Positions 1-12,169 of a stretch of DNA of 64,000 nucleotides are shown in pieces; position 1 is the first letter of the stretch; each line of letters opens with the position of its first letter. The stretch comes from Sacculina carcini (Eukaryota > Arthropoda > Thecostraca > Sacculinidae). The notes beneath the pieces were generated by a model that was not told the DNA's origin, did not search any database, and saw only the letters and a list, made by a program, of their open reading frames with translations. The stretch spans positions 5,351,362 through 5,415,361 of the forward strand of contig OU696572.1 in NCBI GenBank assembly GCA_916048095.2. Direction: 5' to 3'. A program made the translations under genes and the position numbers.

Positions 1-2790
1 CTTTATTATATAATAATGGTTTTTTATTTAATGGTTCTATATGGTACAATAATTCAGTAGTTTACTTTGTTCCCAGTAGCATTTTACCCGCCCGTCGGGC
101 GGAACAATTAAGCCCCTGATCTATACCATTGAACCCGCGCAATTATGTCACCTCATATTCAAGCATACATACACAGACAGACAGATAATTTCTTCTTTAT
201 GTATATATATACCATTGAACCTGCGCAATTATGTCACCTCATATTCAAGCATACATACACAGACAGACAGATAATTTCTTCTTTATGTATATATATATAT
301 ATACCATTGAACCAGCGCAATTATGTCACCTCATATTCAAGCATACATACACAGACAGACAGATAATTTCTTCTTTATGTATATATATATGGCATTAATA
401 CCCGCCCGTTGTGCGGAGCAATTCCTAACATGAAATTCATATTCAATTCATAAAAAAATATGGAAAATTAAAAATGAAATAGGGTACACTCATAAAAATA
501 TTTATCAATTGAAAATTATAAGTTTAATTATTTTTATTTCGACAACATATTTCCCCTCAGTCCTCCTGAGTCATTTTTAAACCCGCCCGTCGTGCTGAAT
601 AATTCAGAGCTCAAACACGATCCGTTCTGGATGTTGAAGTAAAATCCATTGGTTTGTGTATGGATTAATTCTACAGGGGAAATTGAACGTTATATTGTCT
701 ATAGTTGCTGCCCGCGGATCATTTCTATTTAAAAAAATACAATTTTTTAAATGAACCATTTGAAAAAATGAACTAAACACACTTTTTTTTAATCCCGCCC
801 GTCGTGCGGAACAATTCATACAATAAAATTCATATCAAATCCATAAAATATAATGAATACAAATTGAAAAGCAAAAAATGTAAGCTATAAATATCTTGAC
901 CAATAGAAAAGTCCAAATGTGAATATTTTTGTTTTAATTTTGACAAATATTATCCCTCAAGCCGCCTGATATATAAATCTGCCCGTCGTGTGGTATACTT
1001 CAGAACACAAACACGAAACAAACAATGAAAGATGATGAAATCTTTTCATCAGAATGTTTCCAAACTATATTTATTACTTAACATCATTCCACAACATCAT
1101 TTGCTTAAGTACTATTTTACTTTTACCGCTATAATATGTATTGCTTAAACTTATATATTTTCCGCTATCATTAAAACCCAATATAACCTGAGTCAAACCT
1201 ACCCAACCCAACCCAACCACCCCATCTTGACCTAACCCAGCCTAATCTAAGGTGATCCAACTTATTAGTTTGTGATCACAAAATGAACCGATTCAATCAT
1301 AATTTCTAATCAGAAGTTTGAGATTATTTACGCCAGGGGACTCAAACACGCGGCCCACCAATACTTTTCTCGCAGCTCGCCATTATAGTATACACGTTCT
1401 ATATATTATTATATATATATTAGTTCTATATATATTAGTTCATTATAGTATAGTTGTAGAAACCAAATTGTAAGACTGGTTAAATCACATTTATTGTATA
1501 ATGTGATTTAATTATACACCATTTAATTCACATTTTCATTAGTGAGTCTGGATCTTGAAGTCAAGCCCGTGAGTTTTGTATATGAACTCATTCTACACGG
1601 TAGCATTTAATATTTAAACCCACCCGTCGTGCGGAACAATTAATAAAACAAAAGTAATACATATTTAAATGCAAACAGCCAGTCTAATAGAAAACTCTAA
1701 ATTGTAAAATCTATACCAATAGAAAATTCCTGTTCTGAATTTGCATATTCTTATTCTAATAATTGACGACATATTATTCAGTCAACCCGCCTCATACTTG
1801 AGCCCGCCCGTCGTCAGGAATAATTTCGAAATGAAAACACAAAATAACAATGAATTTTTTTAGTATATAAATGAATTTTTTTCCATAATATTATCTCATA
1901 ATTCCCGGTTAATGCTTCCACTAATGCATCATATTCATACAGTTGTTATTTTTTGGATTACACCGATATTACATCCCTTGATATTACAGCCGATATTATA
2001 TTATGCAATCTATAATCTACTACGTATTGTTCCTAATACATATATCATCAGATCGCAAAAGATATTTAAAGGTTCACATCATTCTCCAACATCATTTGCT
2101 TAAGAGCTATTCTACTTTTATCGCTAGAATATTTACTGCTAGCAAAATATCATATACCTCGCTATCATTTAAACCCACTCTTTATATATACATTTAAGCC
2201 CGCCCGTCGTGCGGAACAGTTCATAGAATATAATTAATATTCAATTCATAAAAAATTAGTGCAAATTGAAAAAAAAACATAGAAACGTTTTAGCCAATAT
2301 AAAAGTCTCAATGTGAAATTTATGTTTCAATTTAGAAAACATGTTTTTCCACAACCCGCCTCATATTTAAAGCTGCCCGTCGTGCGGAATAATTCAGAAC
2401 TCAAACACGAAACAAACACAAAGAAAATTGATGAAAAACGACCAATAGAAAAAGTCAAATTTGTAAATTCTTGTTTTAATTATTGTCGAAGTTTTTTCCC
2501 TCAACACTGCTCAAATTCTCACCCGTCCTTCGTGTGTAGTAATTCAGAAGTGTAACACTATCAAAACAATGAAACTTTCTCTCATCTCTATAATTCCAGA
2601 TTTATGCTTCCGCTAAAACAGCATATGCATATAGTTGGCATTGCATGATATTACAACCCGTATCCTTATGCAACTTAAGCGTATGCAACTTGAAATTAAA
2701 CCAATTAAATTACACAGTAAAATTCAGTAGCTTACTTTGTTCCAAGTAGCATTTTACCCGCCCGTCGTGCGGAACATTTGATGTGTAAAT
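1..2790. repeat. Tandem complex repeat with CCCGCCCGTCGTGCGG core (left block)
   Basis: AT-rich non-coding DNA made of roughly 150-220-bp units. Units start with a GC-rich core close to CCCGCCCGTCGTGCGG followed by AACAATTCA, and many end with a CAACCCGCCTCATATTTAAA-like stretch just before the next core. Core copies, some degenerate, lie near 87, 401, 581, 795, 979, 1619, 1803, 2199, 2373, 2520 and 2757. Two sub-types alternate: one continues into A/T-rich sequence, the other into a stretch containing GATCCGTTCTG and TTGAAGTCAAATCCATT. The same family recurs at 54.9-58.5 and 63.1-64.0 kb. Short reading frames here have no recognisable product. Confidence 0.85.
122..390. repeat. Three tandem copies of a ~90-bp repeat
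   Basis: Three head-to-tail copies begin with ACCATTGAACC, continue with GCGCAATTATGTCACCTC and an ACAGACAGACAG stretch, and end in a TATATA run. Single copies of the same module recur in the right block near 55740, 56210 and 56660. The reading frame through it is a by-product of the repetition. Confidence 0.85.
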
Positions 2791-2799
2791 ATTGAGGAC

Positions 2800-4610
2800 A
2801 ATAAAGACTTTCTATTCATTATAGTGTAGCATTAATTAAACTGTACGCAAAAATACCACACCATCCATGCTTGGAGATAATATGATGCATTCTTAATTGT
2901 GATTGGGCTTCAGTGAAATTTAATCGGTGTATATTCCTGTGTAATCGCAAGTGCGCATAATAGCTGTCAAATTGACAATATGTCCTTTTGAATTTACACT
3001 GCCGTAACTTCCTTCAGATACACTTTGGAAAATTAAAAATTATACCGTATTGTAGAAAACAAGATTTCTAGCACGATGATATAATTTATTTTTATGTATA
3101 ACAAATAGAGACTGAGAAATAGTAGAAAAATGAATTAATTTTTGTCGCCCGGTGTTCAAGTGTAATTTTGGATGTATTTGAGAATTTTGCCAATTTTACA
3201 CGTTTTTTGTATCATTTGTGGGTATAAATTATAGCTTATCTTGTAGAACACAAAATTCTCTACAGATTAGTATATTTCTGTGTAATCGCAAGTGCGTAAA
3301 TTGTGATTGGACTTCAGTGAAATTTAATCGGTGTATATTCCTGTGTAATCGCAAGTGCGCATAATAGCTGTCAAATTGACAATATGTCCTTTTGAATTTA
3401 CACTGCCGTAACTTCCTTCAGATACACTTTGGAAAATTAAAAATTATACCGTATTGTAGAAAACAAGATTTCTAGCACGATGATATAATTTATTTTTTTT
3501 ATATAACAAATAGTTACTGAGAAATAGTAGATAAATGAATTAATTTTAGTCGCCCGGTGTTCAAGTGTAATTTTGGATGTATTTTAGAATTTTGCCAATT
3601 TTACACGTTTTTGTATCATTTGTGGGTATAAATTATAGCTTATCTTGTAGAACACAAAATTCTCTACACAGTAGTATATTCCTGTGTAATCGCAAGTGCG
3701 CATAATAGCTGTTAAATTGGCAACATGACATTTTGAATGTACACCGCTGTAACTTCCTTCAGATACACTTTGGAAAATTAAAAATTATACCGTTTTGTAG
3801 AAAAAAAATTTCGAGCACGATGGTATAATTTATTTTAATGTGTGACAAACAGTTCTTGAGAAATAGATAGAAAAATGAATAAATTTTAGTCACCCGGTGT
3901 TCAAGTGTAATTTTGGATGTATTTGAGAATTTTGCCAATTTTACACGTTTTTTGTATCATTTGTGGGTACAAATTATAACTTTTCTTGTAGAACACAAAA
4001 TTATCTACACAATAGTATACTTTTCATAGCTGTACCATTGCTGGTTTTTGAGGAATAGATTGCGAAATATTGACCAAAATATTCACGTTTTTTGTGCTAA
4101 TTGTGCCTTTTTGCCTTTTTGTCATTTACACTTCACACCGCCGTAACTTTTTTCAATACACTTTGGAAGATTAAAACTTATACCGTGTTGTAGAAAACAA
4201 AATTCCCAGCATGATGGTATTATTTATTTAGATGTGTGATAATTAGTTTTTGAGAAATAGAGAAAAAAGTATATAAAATCGGACGCCTGGAGTTTAAATA
4301 AAATTTTGAATGTATATTGAATTTTTTCCATTTTACATGTTTCATATTCAATTTTTGGGTATAAATTATAGTTCGTTGAGTAGAACCAAAAAAATTTATA
4401 CATAGTGGTATAATTTTTATAGTTGTACCATTGCTGGTTTAGGAAGAGTAGTCTTCAGAAAATTGACTAAAATTTTCGCATTTTTCAGGGTTCATTTTGA
4501 CTTTTCACCGCTATAACTTTTTTTGGTTCAATTTTTAAAATTCAAAATTTAACTTACAGTGTAGACAACAAAATTTCCAACAAGATGGTATAAATTTTTA
4601 GCGGGTACGC
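2800..4610. repeat. 408/338-bp satellite array (left copy)
   Basis: Tandem satellite. The marker AATCGCAAGTGCGCATAA recurs at about 2942, 3350 and 3690, giving spacings of about 408 and 340 bp. A shortened marker ending GTGCGTAAATTG lies at about 3283 inside the longer spacing. More diverged units continue to about 4600, recognisable by CCGTAACTT and TGTAGAA(A/C)ACAAAATT words. The same order and spacing recur at 58.65-59.4 and 61.33-62.1 kb. No coding potential. Confidence 0.85.
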
Positions 4611-4654
4611 CAAGTGATGGCCGAGTAGCAGCTGATAGAATATGGACCAAGGAG

Positions 4655-4702
4655 GGTGGGACACACAAACAGACACACAGACACACAGACACACAGAGGA
4701 TC

Positions 4703-4739
<37 letters not shown>

Positions 4740-4775
4740 ACCATATATATATATACATATATATATACACCAACG
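4655..4775. repeat. (CA)n/(TA)n microsatellite closing the left block
   Basis: An ACACACAGAC-type run is followed by GAGGATCTCTTTTATATATA and a TA run. The same closing sequence follows the satellite at 60370-60440 and 63050-63118, so it is part of the repeat family. Confidence 0.85.
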
Positions 4776-4963
4776 CACTGTTACAAATTCAAAAATATGG
4801 AGACACATGGAACTGAAGTGAGCAAGTGGCATCGGATCGCCGCATTAGTGGATGGGATTACAAGGAATATGTTTTTCTTGAGTTGATACTTTAAGAGTTT
4901 CGAATTAAAATAATCAACACTGTAATGTGTAATACGGATCCCTAATGTGATTGTGTGGCTCAG

Positions 4964-5050
4964 TTCAAGAAACATGCGACAAGGGACGACGTTCGTGTCC
5001 TCGAGGTACCAAGTGCGAGGATCAACCCACAGGACCAACGTGTGTTCCCG
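4964..5050 (+). CDS. Exon of cysteine-rich modular gene (module copy 1)
   Basis: An 87-bp internal exon, phase 1 at both ends, bounded by a TGTGTGGCTCAG acceptor and a GGTGAGTGT donor. Reading from the second exon base after the split codon gives 28 whole codons with four cysteines spaced C-x6-C-x5-C-x8-C and a GPTCVP ending. The other frames look non-coding. It is nearly identical to the exon at 12611 and similar to the one at 16570. The four-cysteine pattern resembles follistatin N-terminal-like (FOLN/EGF-like) modules of secreted or extracellular proteins; this is inference from spacing. No upstream exon, start codon or signal peptide is visible. Confidence 0.72.
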
Positions 5051-5200
5051 GTGAGTGTCGTCAAAGCTACCAAAATTATGCTCCAATTAGTGAATAATCA
5101 TTCCAAGTTATTCCATACATAGTGTGGTCAATCAAGAAATATATACGCAATATGAAAAAGTAATCAATATGATTTTCAACATGGAACTGGTAGGAAACAT

Positions 5201-6690
5201 CAACAACAACAACAACAACAACAAATGTATTTTCTATAGCGCACACAGTAATCAGAGGCGCGAAACATGAAAAATAAATGGACGAAAGAAAATAAAATAT
5301 AATTAAGTAGCTCGGCGGGGGAGAGTCACAATGAGCAGTCGAAGAAAGTCAATATACATGGTAATATTGAAGTAAATATAGAGCAGATACATGAATATGA
5401 ATACATATATGTAAATATAGAGTTAGTGAACAAAATTATCAAATAAGTGAAAGTAAGTGAGAGCACAAACAAGCAAGTGGCAATATGAGGGCTAGTAGCG
5501 TAGAAACGGAGGAGTAAGAGGGGACGGCAAGGATAGTAAATAGTTGTGCAGTGAGGTAGAAAAGGACATGTAAGATTTCTTCTCCAGTATATGAAGAGGT
5601 AGAGAATTATATACACGAGGAGCAGAGAAAAAGAATGTTTTAGCGGACCAGCTGGATGCATGGAGAGCAGGAGGGGAGACGAGGGGAACAGGACGACGGC
5701 TAGAAAGATTGGTGTTACAGGTTAGTAGCGAATACAGATAGGCAGGTGGAGAAGACGTGTGAATAAGTTTATATACAAGACAACATAGCTTAAAATGAAT
5801 TCTAGAGACAGCGGGCAGCCAACCGAGTTTGTGAATGTGAGAGGAGGTAGGTGTTCCGGGAGGGAGACGTAACACAAATCTGCACGAGAGGTTGATGATA
5901 GACTGGAGGGAGCGAATAGACTTTTGAGGTAGATGAAAAAATAAAGAGTCACAATAGTCCATACGTGAGAATATATAAGAATTTACTAGGAGAAGAGCGG
6001 ATGCCTCGTCTATGTATGGACGTATAGGGTAAAATTGTCGTAAGGTGAAACGGCAGGAACGATTGATGTACGAGATATGTTTGCAGAAATCGAGGGAAGG
6101 ATCCAAAAAAATACCTAGGTTTCGGATGTGGGACGAGAGAGGCAGATCAAATGAGCAAGGGGCAATTCTGGGGGGATGAAACAAAATATATTCTGTTTTG
6201 TCGGGGTTCAGTAAAAGTGTTCTGGATGACGCCCATGCAGAAATGTGTGATAAGAGTTGACCGACCAGACCAAGTTTAGAAAGAGAGAAAGGAGAGTAAA
6301 TTTGAATGTCGTCCGCGTAAATATGAAATGAGATACGATAAGAGCGAAGAATAGGGCAAAGAGAAGAAACATAGAGATTGAATAGAAGGGGACCGAGAAG
6401 AGAGCCTTGGGGAACACCGGATTTGAGAGGTACATGAGTGGAAAATTCTGCATTGGAGCGTACAGCAAAGGTCCTGTCAGTCAGATAGGAAGAAAGGAGA
6501 TTTAGGGCAGAAGATGAAAGGTCAACGTGAGCAAGATCTTGACAGAGAATAGAATGGTCGACAAGGTCAAAAGCAGAAGAGAAATCTAGAGAAATAAGGA
6601 GGACAGAGTCGCTGGAAGAAAAAGAAGTAAAAACATCAACTGCATATTGCGTCAGAAGAGTACAAAGTAAGTCAATACAAAATATCGCAT
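5201..6690 (-). mobile_element. L2/CR1-type LINE, 5'-truncated
   Basis: Non-LTR retrotransposon read on the minus strand. Its 3' end is a (CAA)n run on the plus strand (5201-5224), that is a (GTT)n tail on its own strand. Related 3' ends occur at 38946, 43441 and 49520. The 5' end stops where the Gypsy LTR begins at 6694, and no continuation is seen beyond the right LTR at 11330. It lies in the intron after the exon at 4964. Confidence 0.85.
5492..6690 (-). pseudogene. LINE reverse transcriptase, C-terminal part
   Basis: One open frame of about 399 codons runs from the LTR junction to the stop codon at 5492, without internal stops. In order it shows the RT segment FSSAFDLVDHSIL (with the first catalytic Asp), SGVPQGSLLGPLLFNLY, the catalytic box FHIYADDIQIY near 6330, LLLNPDKTE, a HIRNLGIFLD segment, LQSIINLSCRFVLRLP, and the conserved tail around APRVYNSLP. 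These are typical of the L2/CR1/Rex1 group of LINEs. The N-terminal endonuclease and first RT blocks are missing, so the copy cannot be autonomous. Confidence 0.85.
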
Positions 6691-6693
6691 ATG

Positions 6694-6935
6694 TGTTGTG
6701 AGTGCACTGGTACCGTGTTGCTGAGCGCGCCTCTGCGTGTTCCTACTGGTTGTATATTTGTACCGTTTGTATGTTTGTATGCATGAGGTTGTAAGAGTGT
6801 GCGCGAGGTGTCAATACAGTCTGATTTTAGCTGTGTGTGTGTGGCCCGCGTGTTTGCTTTCCCGGCGCATAGAAGCATTGGCTCAGATTACATTTTATGT
6901 GAGGTCTCGGTCTCAGCAGACGACCAAGCTAAACA
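6694..6935 (+). repeat. Gypsy-1 5' LTR
   Basis: Runs from TGTTGTGAGTGC to AAGCTAAACA and matches 11089-11330 with about four substitutions. The final A of the LTR is the first base of the gag ATG, and the TGG that would start a primer-binding site (TGGCGCAGCC) follows directly at 6936. Confidence 0.93.
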
Positions 6936-7790
6936 TGGCGCAGCCGACAACTGAGTCAAGTGTGCATGCGCGCCGATCAGATGCTGTGGATGATGAGATA
7001 AAGTTTTCACATAGCTCATCATTCTCATGGATCGGCAAGAATTCTCAACCAGAAAAACTGGACATCTCCACAGATCGAGAACAATCCTTCAGAATCTGGA
7101 GAAGAAGGTGGGACGATTTCTTCCTGTTATCTAACCTATCTTCAGCTGCACCTGACTACCAAATGGCAGCTTTACGATCATGCTTGGCAGATGAAACAAT
7201 CAAAGTTGTAGAGAATTTTGATTTGCCGTTAGAACAGAAACAAAATGTTACAGTCATCATTGAGATGCTACAAAAATATTTCAAGGGACAGCGTAACGAA
7301 GTACTTGCAAGGAGAAAATTCAATATGCGATCACAAAATATCGGAGAGTGTTTTGATGATTTCCTAACAAGTCTGAAAGATCTATCCTCTGAGTGCAATT
7401 TCTGCGATTCGTGCAGAGACTCTTTGATTAGAGATATAGTAGTGATGGGATTGTCAGACCCACAGACAGTACAAAAATTGTGTGCTGTACAAAACCCGAG
7501 TCTACATGATGCTACGCGTATTTGTAGATCAGAAGAAGCTGCTCAGAGAGATGCTACGATCTTGATCGGACACCAAGTCAATCGCGTTAACCGCACATCA
7601 CACTAGACTCAAAATGAGAGTAGCCACAGAAAAACATGCAGTTTCTGCGGTGGATCGTGGCATAACAAAAAAGGCGACTGCCCAGCAAAGAACAAAACAT
7701 GCAAAAATGCAACAAAGTCAGGCATTTTGCCAAGGTTTGCAAGACAACCAATAACTTTTCTCAAGCGTTCAACAGGAAGCAACAGGTTCA
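6935..7790 (+). pseudogene. Gypsy-1 gag (capsid and zinc knuckle), interrupted
   Basis: ATG at 6935 overlaps the last LTR base; this start fits better than an upstream frame inside the LTR. The first 223 codons read openly to a TAG at 7604-7606 and contain a capsid-like helical region (FRIWRRRWDDFFLL). The same frame continues past the TAG into a CCHC-like zinc knuckle (CSFCGGSWHNKKGDC, about 7640-7680). A second knuckle is recognisable one base out of frame near 7698-7735. So there is one nonsense codon and at least one frameshift. Gag forms the particle that packages element RNA. Confidence 0.85.
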
Positions 7791-7839
7791 GTCAATAATT
7801 GCAGCCACAGATGGAAATGAAAAATGTGCTCCTAAATCG

Positions 7840-8150
7840 CACTAAAAATTGAGTGCACCAAAAGAGCTGGAAAAACGTTCACCGTCCAAGCTCTACCTGA
7901 TTCTGGAGCAGATATATTTGTAGCGGGCGTCGATATTCTGCAGCGCGTTGGTATTTCAAGACACAAACTTTCTCCGGCTAAAAAACACATTCAAAGCTGG
8001 CAGACAGAACTGAAATTCGCTCGATTGGAACAGTGAACTTCTCGGTGACATATGGTGAAACATCGATAGATGAGACATTTCACGTCATTCCAAGCGTCAA
8101 GGGAATTTTGCTTTCGTGGTCAGCATCTCGTCGATTGCTAATACTGCCAC
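7840..8150 (+). pseudogene. Gypsy-1 aspartic protease
   Basis: The active-site segment ALPDSGADIFVAG lies near 7888-7925, with a DSGA catalytic triad in place of the more usual DTGA. A frame change between about 7980 and 8030 separates it from the downstream part of the domain (VTYGETSIDETFHVI), which is in frame with RT. The protease would cut the Gag-Pol polyprotein. Confidence 0.75.
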
Positions 8151-9397
8151 AAAATTACCCAGAACAGCAGATAATTCACCAAATCAGCTCACAACAAGAG
8201 ATTGTGCTTGGAAGTACAAAGACTTCAGCGCATCAGAAAGAGACGACAAAACACATCGGCGAATGCAAAAGGGAAGAGCTTATTCGAAAGTACCCTGAAG
8301 TTTTCGATGGAAACATCAAGTGCATGCCAGGCGAGAAGTTCCACATATCTCTACGCGAGAACGCAAAACCATTTTGCATCACGGCACCGCGAAAAGTTCC
8401 ATTCAGTCTGCAAGATAAACTGAAAAATGAACTGGAGACACTCGTACAAAACAACATCATCGCGCCAATGAACGACCCATCTGAGTGGTGCGCTCCAATC
8501 GTGGTTGCACCAAAGAAATATTCACAAGAAATTCGAATGTGTGTTGACCTATCGTTTTTAAACAAATACGTGATCAGAGAGCCATTTCCCACAGAAACAC
8601 CAGCTGAAGCGGTTTTGCGCATATCACAGAGTAACACAGGATTCTTCACAACGTTCGATGCTCAAAAAGGATACCACCAGTGTGAGTTAGACGAAGACAG
8701 TCAGAAACTTACTACTTTTATCACACCATTCGGGAGATACAAGTACCTAAGGGCACCATACGGCATATCCTCGATCTCAGATCACTATAACAGGAGAATG
8801 TATGAATGTTTCGCCGAAATGAAAAATTTTGCGAGAGTAGTCGACGACGTCATCGTGTATGACAATAACATGGAAGAACATCATGCTCACGTGCAGAAAT
8901 TTCTTCGAGTGTGCCAGCAGAAAGGAGTATCCTTAAACAAGGATAAATTCGTATTCGGACAAACATCCGTCAAATTTGCTGGACATGTACTCACCAAGGA
9001 TGGCTACAGTCTCGATCCCGATCTATACCGTGCGATCGCTCAATTTCCTAAGCCAACCAACGTGTCAGATCTGCGATCATTTTTTGGTTTGGCAAACCAG
9101 TTGTCATCGTTCTCAAAAAGTGTAGCAGCGGCTCTACAACCTCTACGCGCTCTATTGAGTACAAAAAACGTTTTTGTGTGGACTGAAGCCCACAATAATG
9201 TTTCCATTGAAGCACGAAAGATTTTGTCGTCAGATTCAATGCTATCCTATTATGATCCTCGAAAACCGACGACATTAACCACTGATGCTAGTCGTCTGAA
9301 TGGTCTTGGATTTGTGTTAACACAGGAACAATCGAACGGCACAATAAGAGTCATTCAAGTCGGATCCAGGTTCTTGACTGACGCGGAATCCAGGTAA
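8033..9397 (+). pseudogene. Gypsy-1 reverse transcriptase
   Basis: A 454-codon frame in continuity with the protease tail. Order: FCITAPRKVPF, a CVDLSFLNK block (usual DYRxLN), FTTFDAQKGYHQ with the first catalytic Asp, the catalytic box ARVVDDVIVY at about 8832-8860, and FAGHVLTKDGY. The frame ends at TAA 9395-9397 inside the start of RNase H, where a Tyr codon is usual (ESR-stop-AVIELE). The same frame continues after it, so this is a point nonsense mutation. Confidence 0.92.
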
Positions 9398-10429
9398 GCT
9401 GTTATAGAATTAGAAGCACTGGCAGTGGCATGGGCCCTGAAAAAATGTCGTCAATTCCTTTTGGGACGAGAAATATTTACAATAACAGTTGACCATAAGC
9501 CTCTAGTGCCAATATTTTCTAACAGACGATTGGATGAAATAGAGAATCCCAGGCTGCAAAGAATTCGCATGAAAACAATCGAGTTCAATTTCACGATGAA
9601 ATGGTGCAAAGGCTCCGAAAACAACACAGCGGATGTTCTGTCAAGGTCACCAGTCGATCATCCTGCTATTGATGACGATTTGGGAGAATCAGTGACAGAG
9701 GAGAAGATTTGCGCACTCTGTATACAATTGGCAAACGAAGAGAACGTCAATTTACGCTTGGAGAAAATTAAAGAAGCAGCTGAAGCCGATCGCGAGATGA
9801 GAGCTCTTAAACGGCATATTATCGATCGTTTTCCTCCGAATAAACATCAACTGCCAGAAGAAATACGTCATTATTGGCCAAAGCACCAAGATTTAACTAT
9901 TGATGATGGATTGATCGTGTGTGGTTGCCGCTTGGTGATACCGAGAGCCCTGCGCAGAGAAATGCTACGTCTACTTCATGACGGACACCAAGGCCAAGAA
10001 CGCATAAAAGCAAGAGCGAGGCGTTTGATTTACTGGCCCGGTATAGACCACGATATTGAAACGACGACAAGACAATGTGAGAAATGTCAACAAATGCTAC
10101 CGGCACAACAAAATGAGTCGTATATATCACACGCTCAACCAACAAGACCTTTTCAAATAATATCAGCCGACTTTGCACAATACGGAGCTAGAAATTTTTT
10201 GATCACAGTAGACCACTACTCATCTTGGTGTACGCTTGTGGATGTCGGAGAAGAAGCTACGACACGACAGTTAATTAAGAGCTGTCAAGATATTTTCTGT
10301 GTTAATGGCGTCCCAGACATCTGGTACAGCGATGGTGGACCACAGTTCACATCCAACAAATTCCGTCAGTTCCTTCTGCAATGGGGGGGTGCAGCAGAGA
10401 GTATCTTCACCAGGATACGCCCAGTCTAA
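9398..10429 (+). pseudogene. Gypsy-1 RNase H and integrase core
   Basis: Same frame as RT after the TAA. RNase H continues with AVIELEALAVAWALKKCRQF, TVDHKPL and a GSENNTADVLSR ending. The integrase zinc region has HDGHQGQERIKARAR and CEKCQQ near 9980-10100. The DDE core shows its first Asp in IISADFAQYG and its second in WYSDGGPQF. A run of seven G at 10383-10389 marks a frameshift; the third acidic residue lies in the next frame. Confidence 0.9.
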
Positions 10430-11072
10430 CGGTAAAGCAGAATCTGCCGTGAAAGCGATGAAGAAGATAATCGCTAAATGTTGGAACAAGCAGTCCAGGT
10501 CGCTGGATCGTGACAAGTGGACAAGAGCAATTTTGCAGTACAGGAACACGTCAGGTGCTAATGGATTATCTCCTGCACAAATGGTATTTGGGCGACCAAT
10601 TCAAGATCTTATGCCCGCACATCGTCGGTGTTTTGACCCAAAATGGCAGAAGATGGACAAAGAGTGTGAGAGTGTCGAGAGAAGTGAGCTTCTAGAGAAG
10701 GTGACAAAGCATTACAACCGTACAGCAAAGGATCTTCCAGAATTGCGAGTGGGGAACTGCGTTGCTGTACGTGATCCGGTCAGCAAATTATGGTCACAGT
10801 ACGATATTATCGTCGGCACAGCGTCACACAGACGATATTTGGTACGGATGAACAGCGGCCGTGTGTTATGTCGAAATCGCCGATTCATTCGACGGAGATG
10901 GGCTCATACCACACCCAACGAATTCCCAAGAGAATATCGTTTTGCAGATTCGCAAGAAAACGTTTGTCTGAACGACAAGGAAGCAGAACCATCCGGTGAA
11001 ACGGCACAAGCGCCGCTCAGGAGATCGCAGAGGACCCGACGCCGGCCTGTGAGACTCATTGAAGAAATGTGA
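10380..11072 (+). pseudogene. Gypsy-1 integrase C-terminal part
   Basis: Continues the integrase after the frameshift, with SPGYAQSNGKAESAVKAMKK carrying the catalytic Glu. It is followed by NTSGANGLSPAQMVFGRPI and the usual Gypsy C-terminal region (RVGNCVAVRDP, then a basic RRSQRTRRRPVRL tail). The stop codon at 11070-11072 precedes the purine tract. Confidence 0.88.
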
Positions 11073-11077
11073 GTCTC

Positions 11078-11088
11078 AAGGAGGGAGG
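11078..11088 (+). promoter_or_regulatory. Gypsy-1 polypurine tract
   Basis: AAGGAGGGAGG lies directly against the TG of the 3' LTR, the expected place of the plus-strand primer. Confidence 0.85.
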
Positions 11089-11330
11089 TGTTGTGAGTGC
11101 ACTGGTACCGTGTTGCTGAGCGCGAATCTGCGTGTTCCTACTGGTTGTATATTTGTACCGTTTGTATGTTTGTATGCATGAGATTGTAAGAGTGTGCGCG
11201 AGGTGTGAATACAGTCTGATTTTAGCTGTGTGTGTGTGGCCCGCGTGTTTGCTTTCCCGGCGCATAGAAGCATTGGCTCAGATTACATTTTATGTGAGGT
11301 CTCGGTCTCAGCAGACGACCAAGCTAAACA
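11089..11330 (+). repeat. Gypsy-1 3' LTR
   Basis: 242 bp, TGTTGTG to CTAAACA, about 98% identical to the 5' LTR. Confidence 0.93.
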
Positions 11331-11640
11331 CGTTATATTATGAATGTCAAATGATGTTCAGCCCTATCTTCTTCTTCATTAGTTCCACAGTGTCGTATGA
11401 TTTCAAATCGTCCATATATATAAAACAACCTTGTCCATTTTCTCATCCTTGCCAATACACAGAATACCACGAGTTTTCCCATACCTTTCGACTTTACTCG
11501 ACGCTTTTGACAATCCACATTTAATTTGTCCGTTTGTATCTGTCTAACATGAATACCTCACATTTAAATGTTCATGAAAATTAGATCCAAAAGTAAATCA
11601 GCAGCAGATTTGCTGAGAAGATAAGTGTAGATAAGAACAG
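11331..11640. other. Intron sequence without recognised feature
   Basis: No repeat, exon or domain recognised. The short minus-strand frame at 11333-11518 shows no family resemblance. Confidence 0.5.
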
Positions 11641-11867
11641 AAAACTAAAATATATTTACACACACGTGCGCGTGGGCAACACTGCCCCACGCGCGCCAAC
11701 AGGACGTGACAACACGACCAGACTTAGAACACGATTCCACGCACACACCGTGACATACGGATCATACAGAGACACACACACACGTACAGGCATCACATCT
11801 ACCGAAACAACCAATCAGCAGCGGCTATCCGGTCACTCGCTCGCCGCCGCGGGGCATCAACACTTGA

Positions 11868-11933
<66 letters not shown>

Positions 11934-12080
11934 GACACAAATATACACACTCGCTCACACACTCTCGCACGCAATACACAATTCAACCATACACGATCAC
12001 ACATAGACACACTAACACGCTCACGCACTCAGGCACAATCTCTCACACACACTCTCTCTCACTGAGCACGATCACACCAC
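11641..12080. repeat. CA-rich region with (CA)n microsatellite at 11871-11932
   Basis: About 60 bp of pure CA repeat, flanked on both sides by ACAC-rich, GC-richer sequence. The flanks look like the CA-rich LTRs elsewhere in the window (31290-31663) but I could not align them, so a solo LTR is only a possibility. Confidence 0.7.
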
Positions 12081-12169
12081 AATAGGTATACAATTATACC
12101 CCGCTGATACTGTTTAATTCAGTTCATTGGTATATTGTCATCAAAGCCAACATAGTAATAAGTAACAAT

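Larger units (their letters stand above)
6694..11330 (+). mobile_element. Gypsy-1: nearly full-length Ty3/Gypsy LTR retrotransposon
   Basis: A 4637-bp element with two 242-bp LTRs starting TG and ending CA, a gag region, PR-RT-RNase H-integrase order, and a purine tract just before the 3' LTR. LTRs differ at about four positions (roughly 98% identity), so the insertion is fairly recent, yet the coding region carries several stops and frameshifts. Flanking pentamers (ATATG left, CGTTA right) do not match, so no target-site duplication is visible. It may have formed by recombination or suffered flank loss. Confidence 0.93.

Noticed and set aside
1..2790. Regularly spaced short repeat that might suggest a CRISPR array
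   Set aside because: Units are 150-220 bp, the flanks between cores are themselves repeated, and the window is eukaryotic.
11333..11518. Minus-strand 61-codon frame beside the Gypsy-1 3' LTR as continuation of the LINE
   Set aside because: It does not match the LINE reverse transcriptase blocks expected upstream of 6690.
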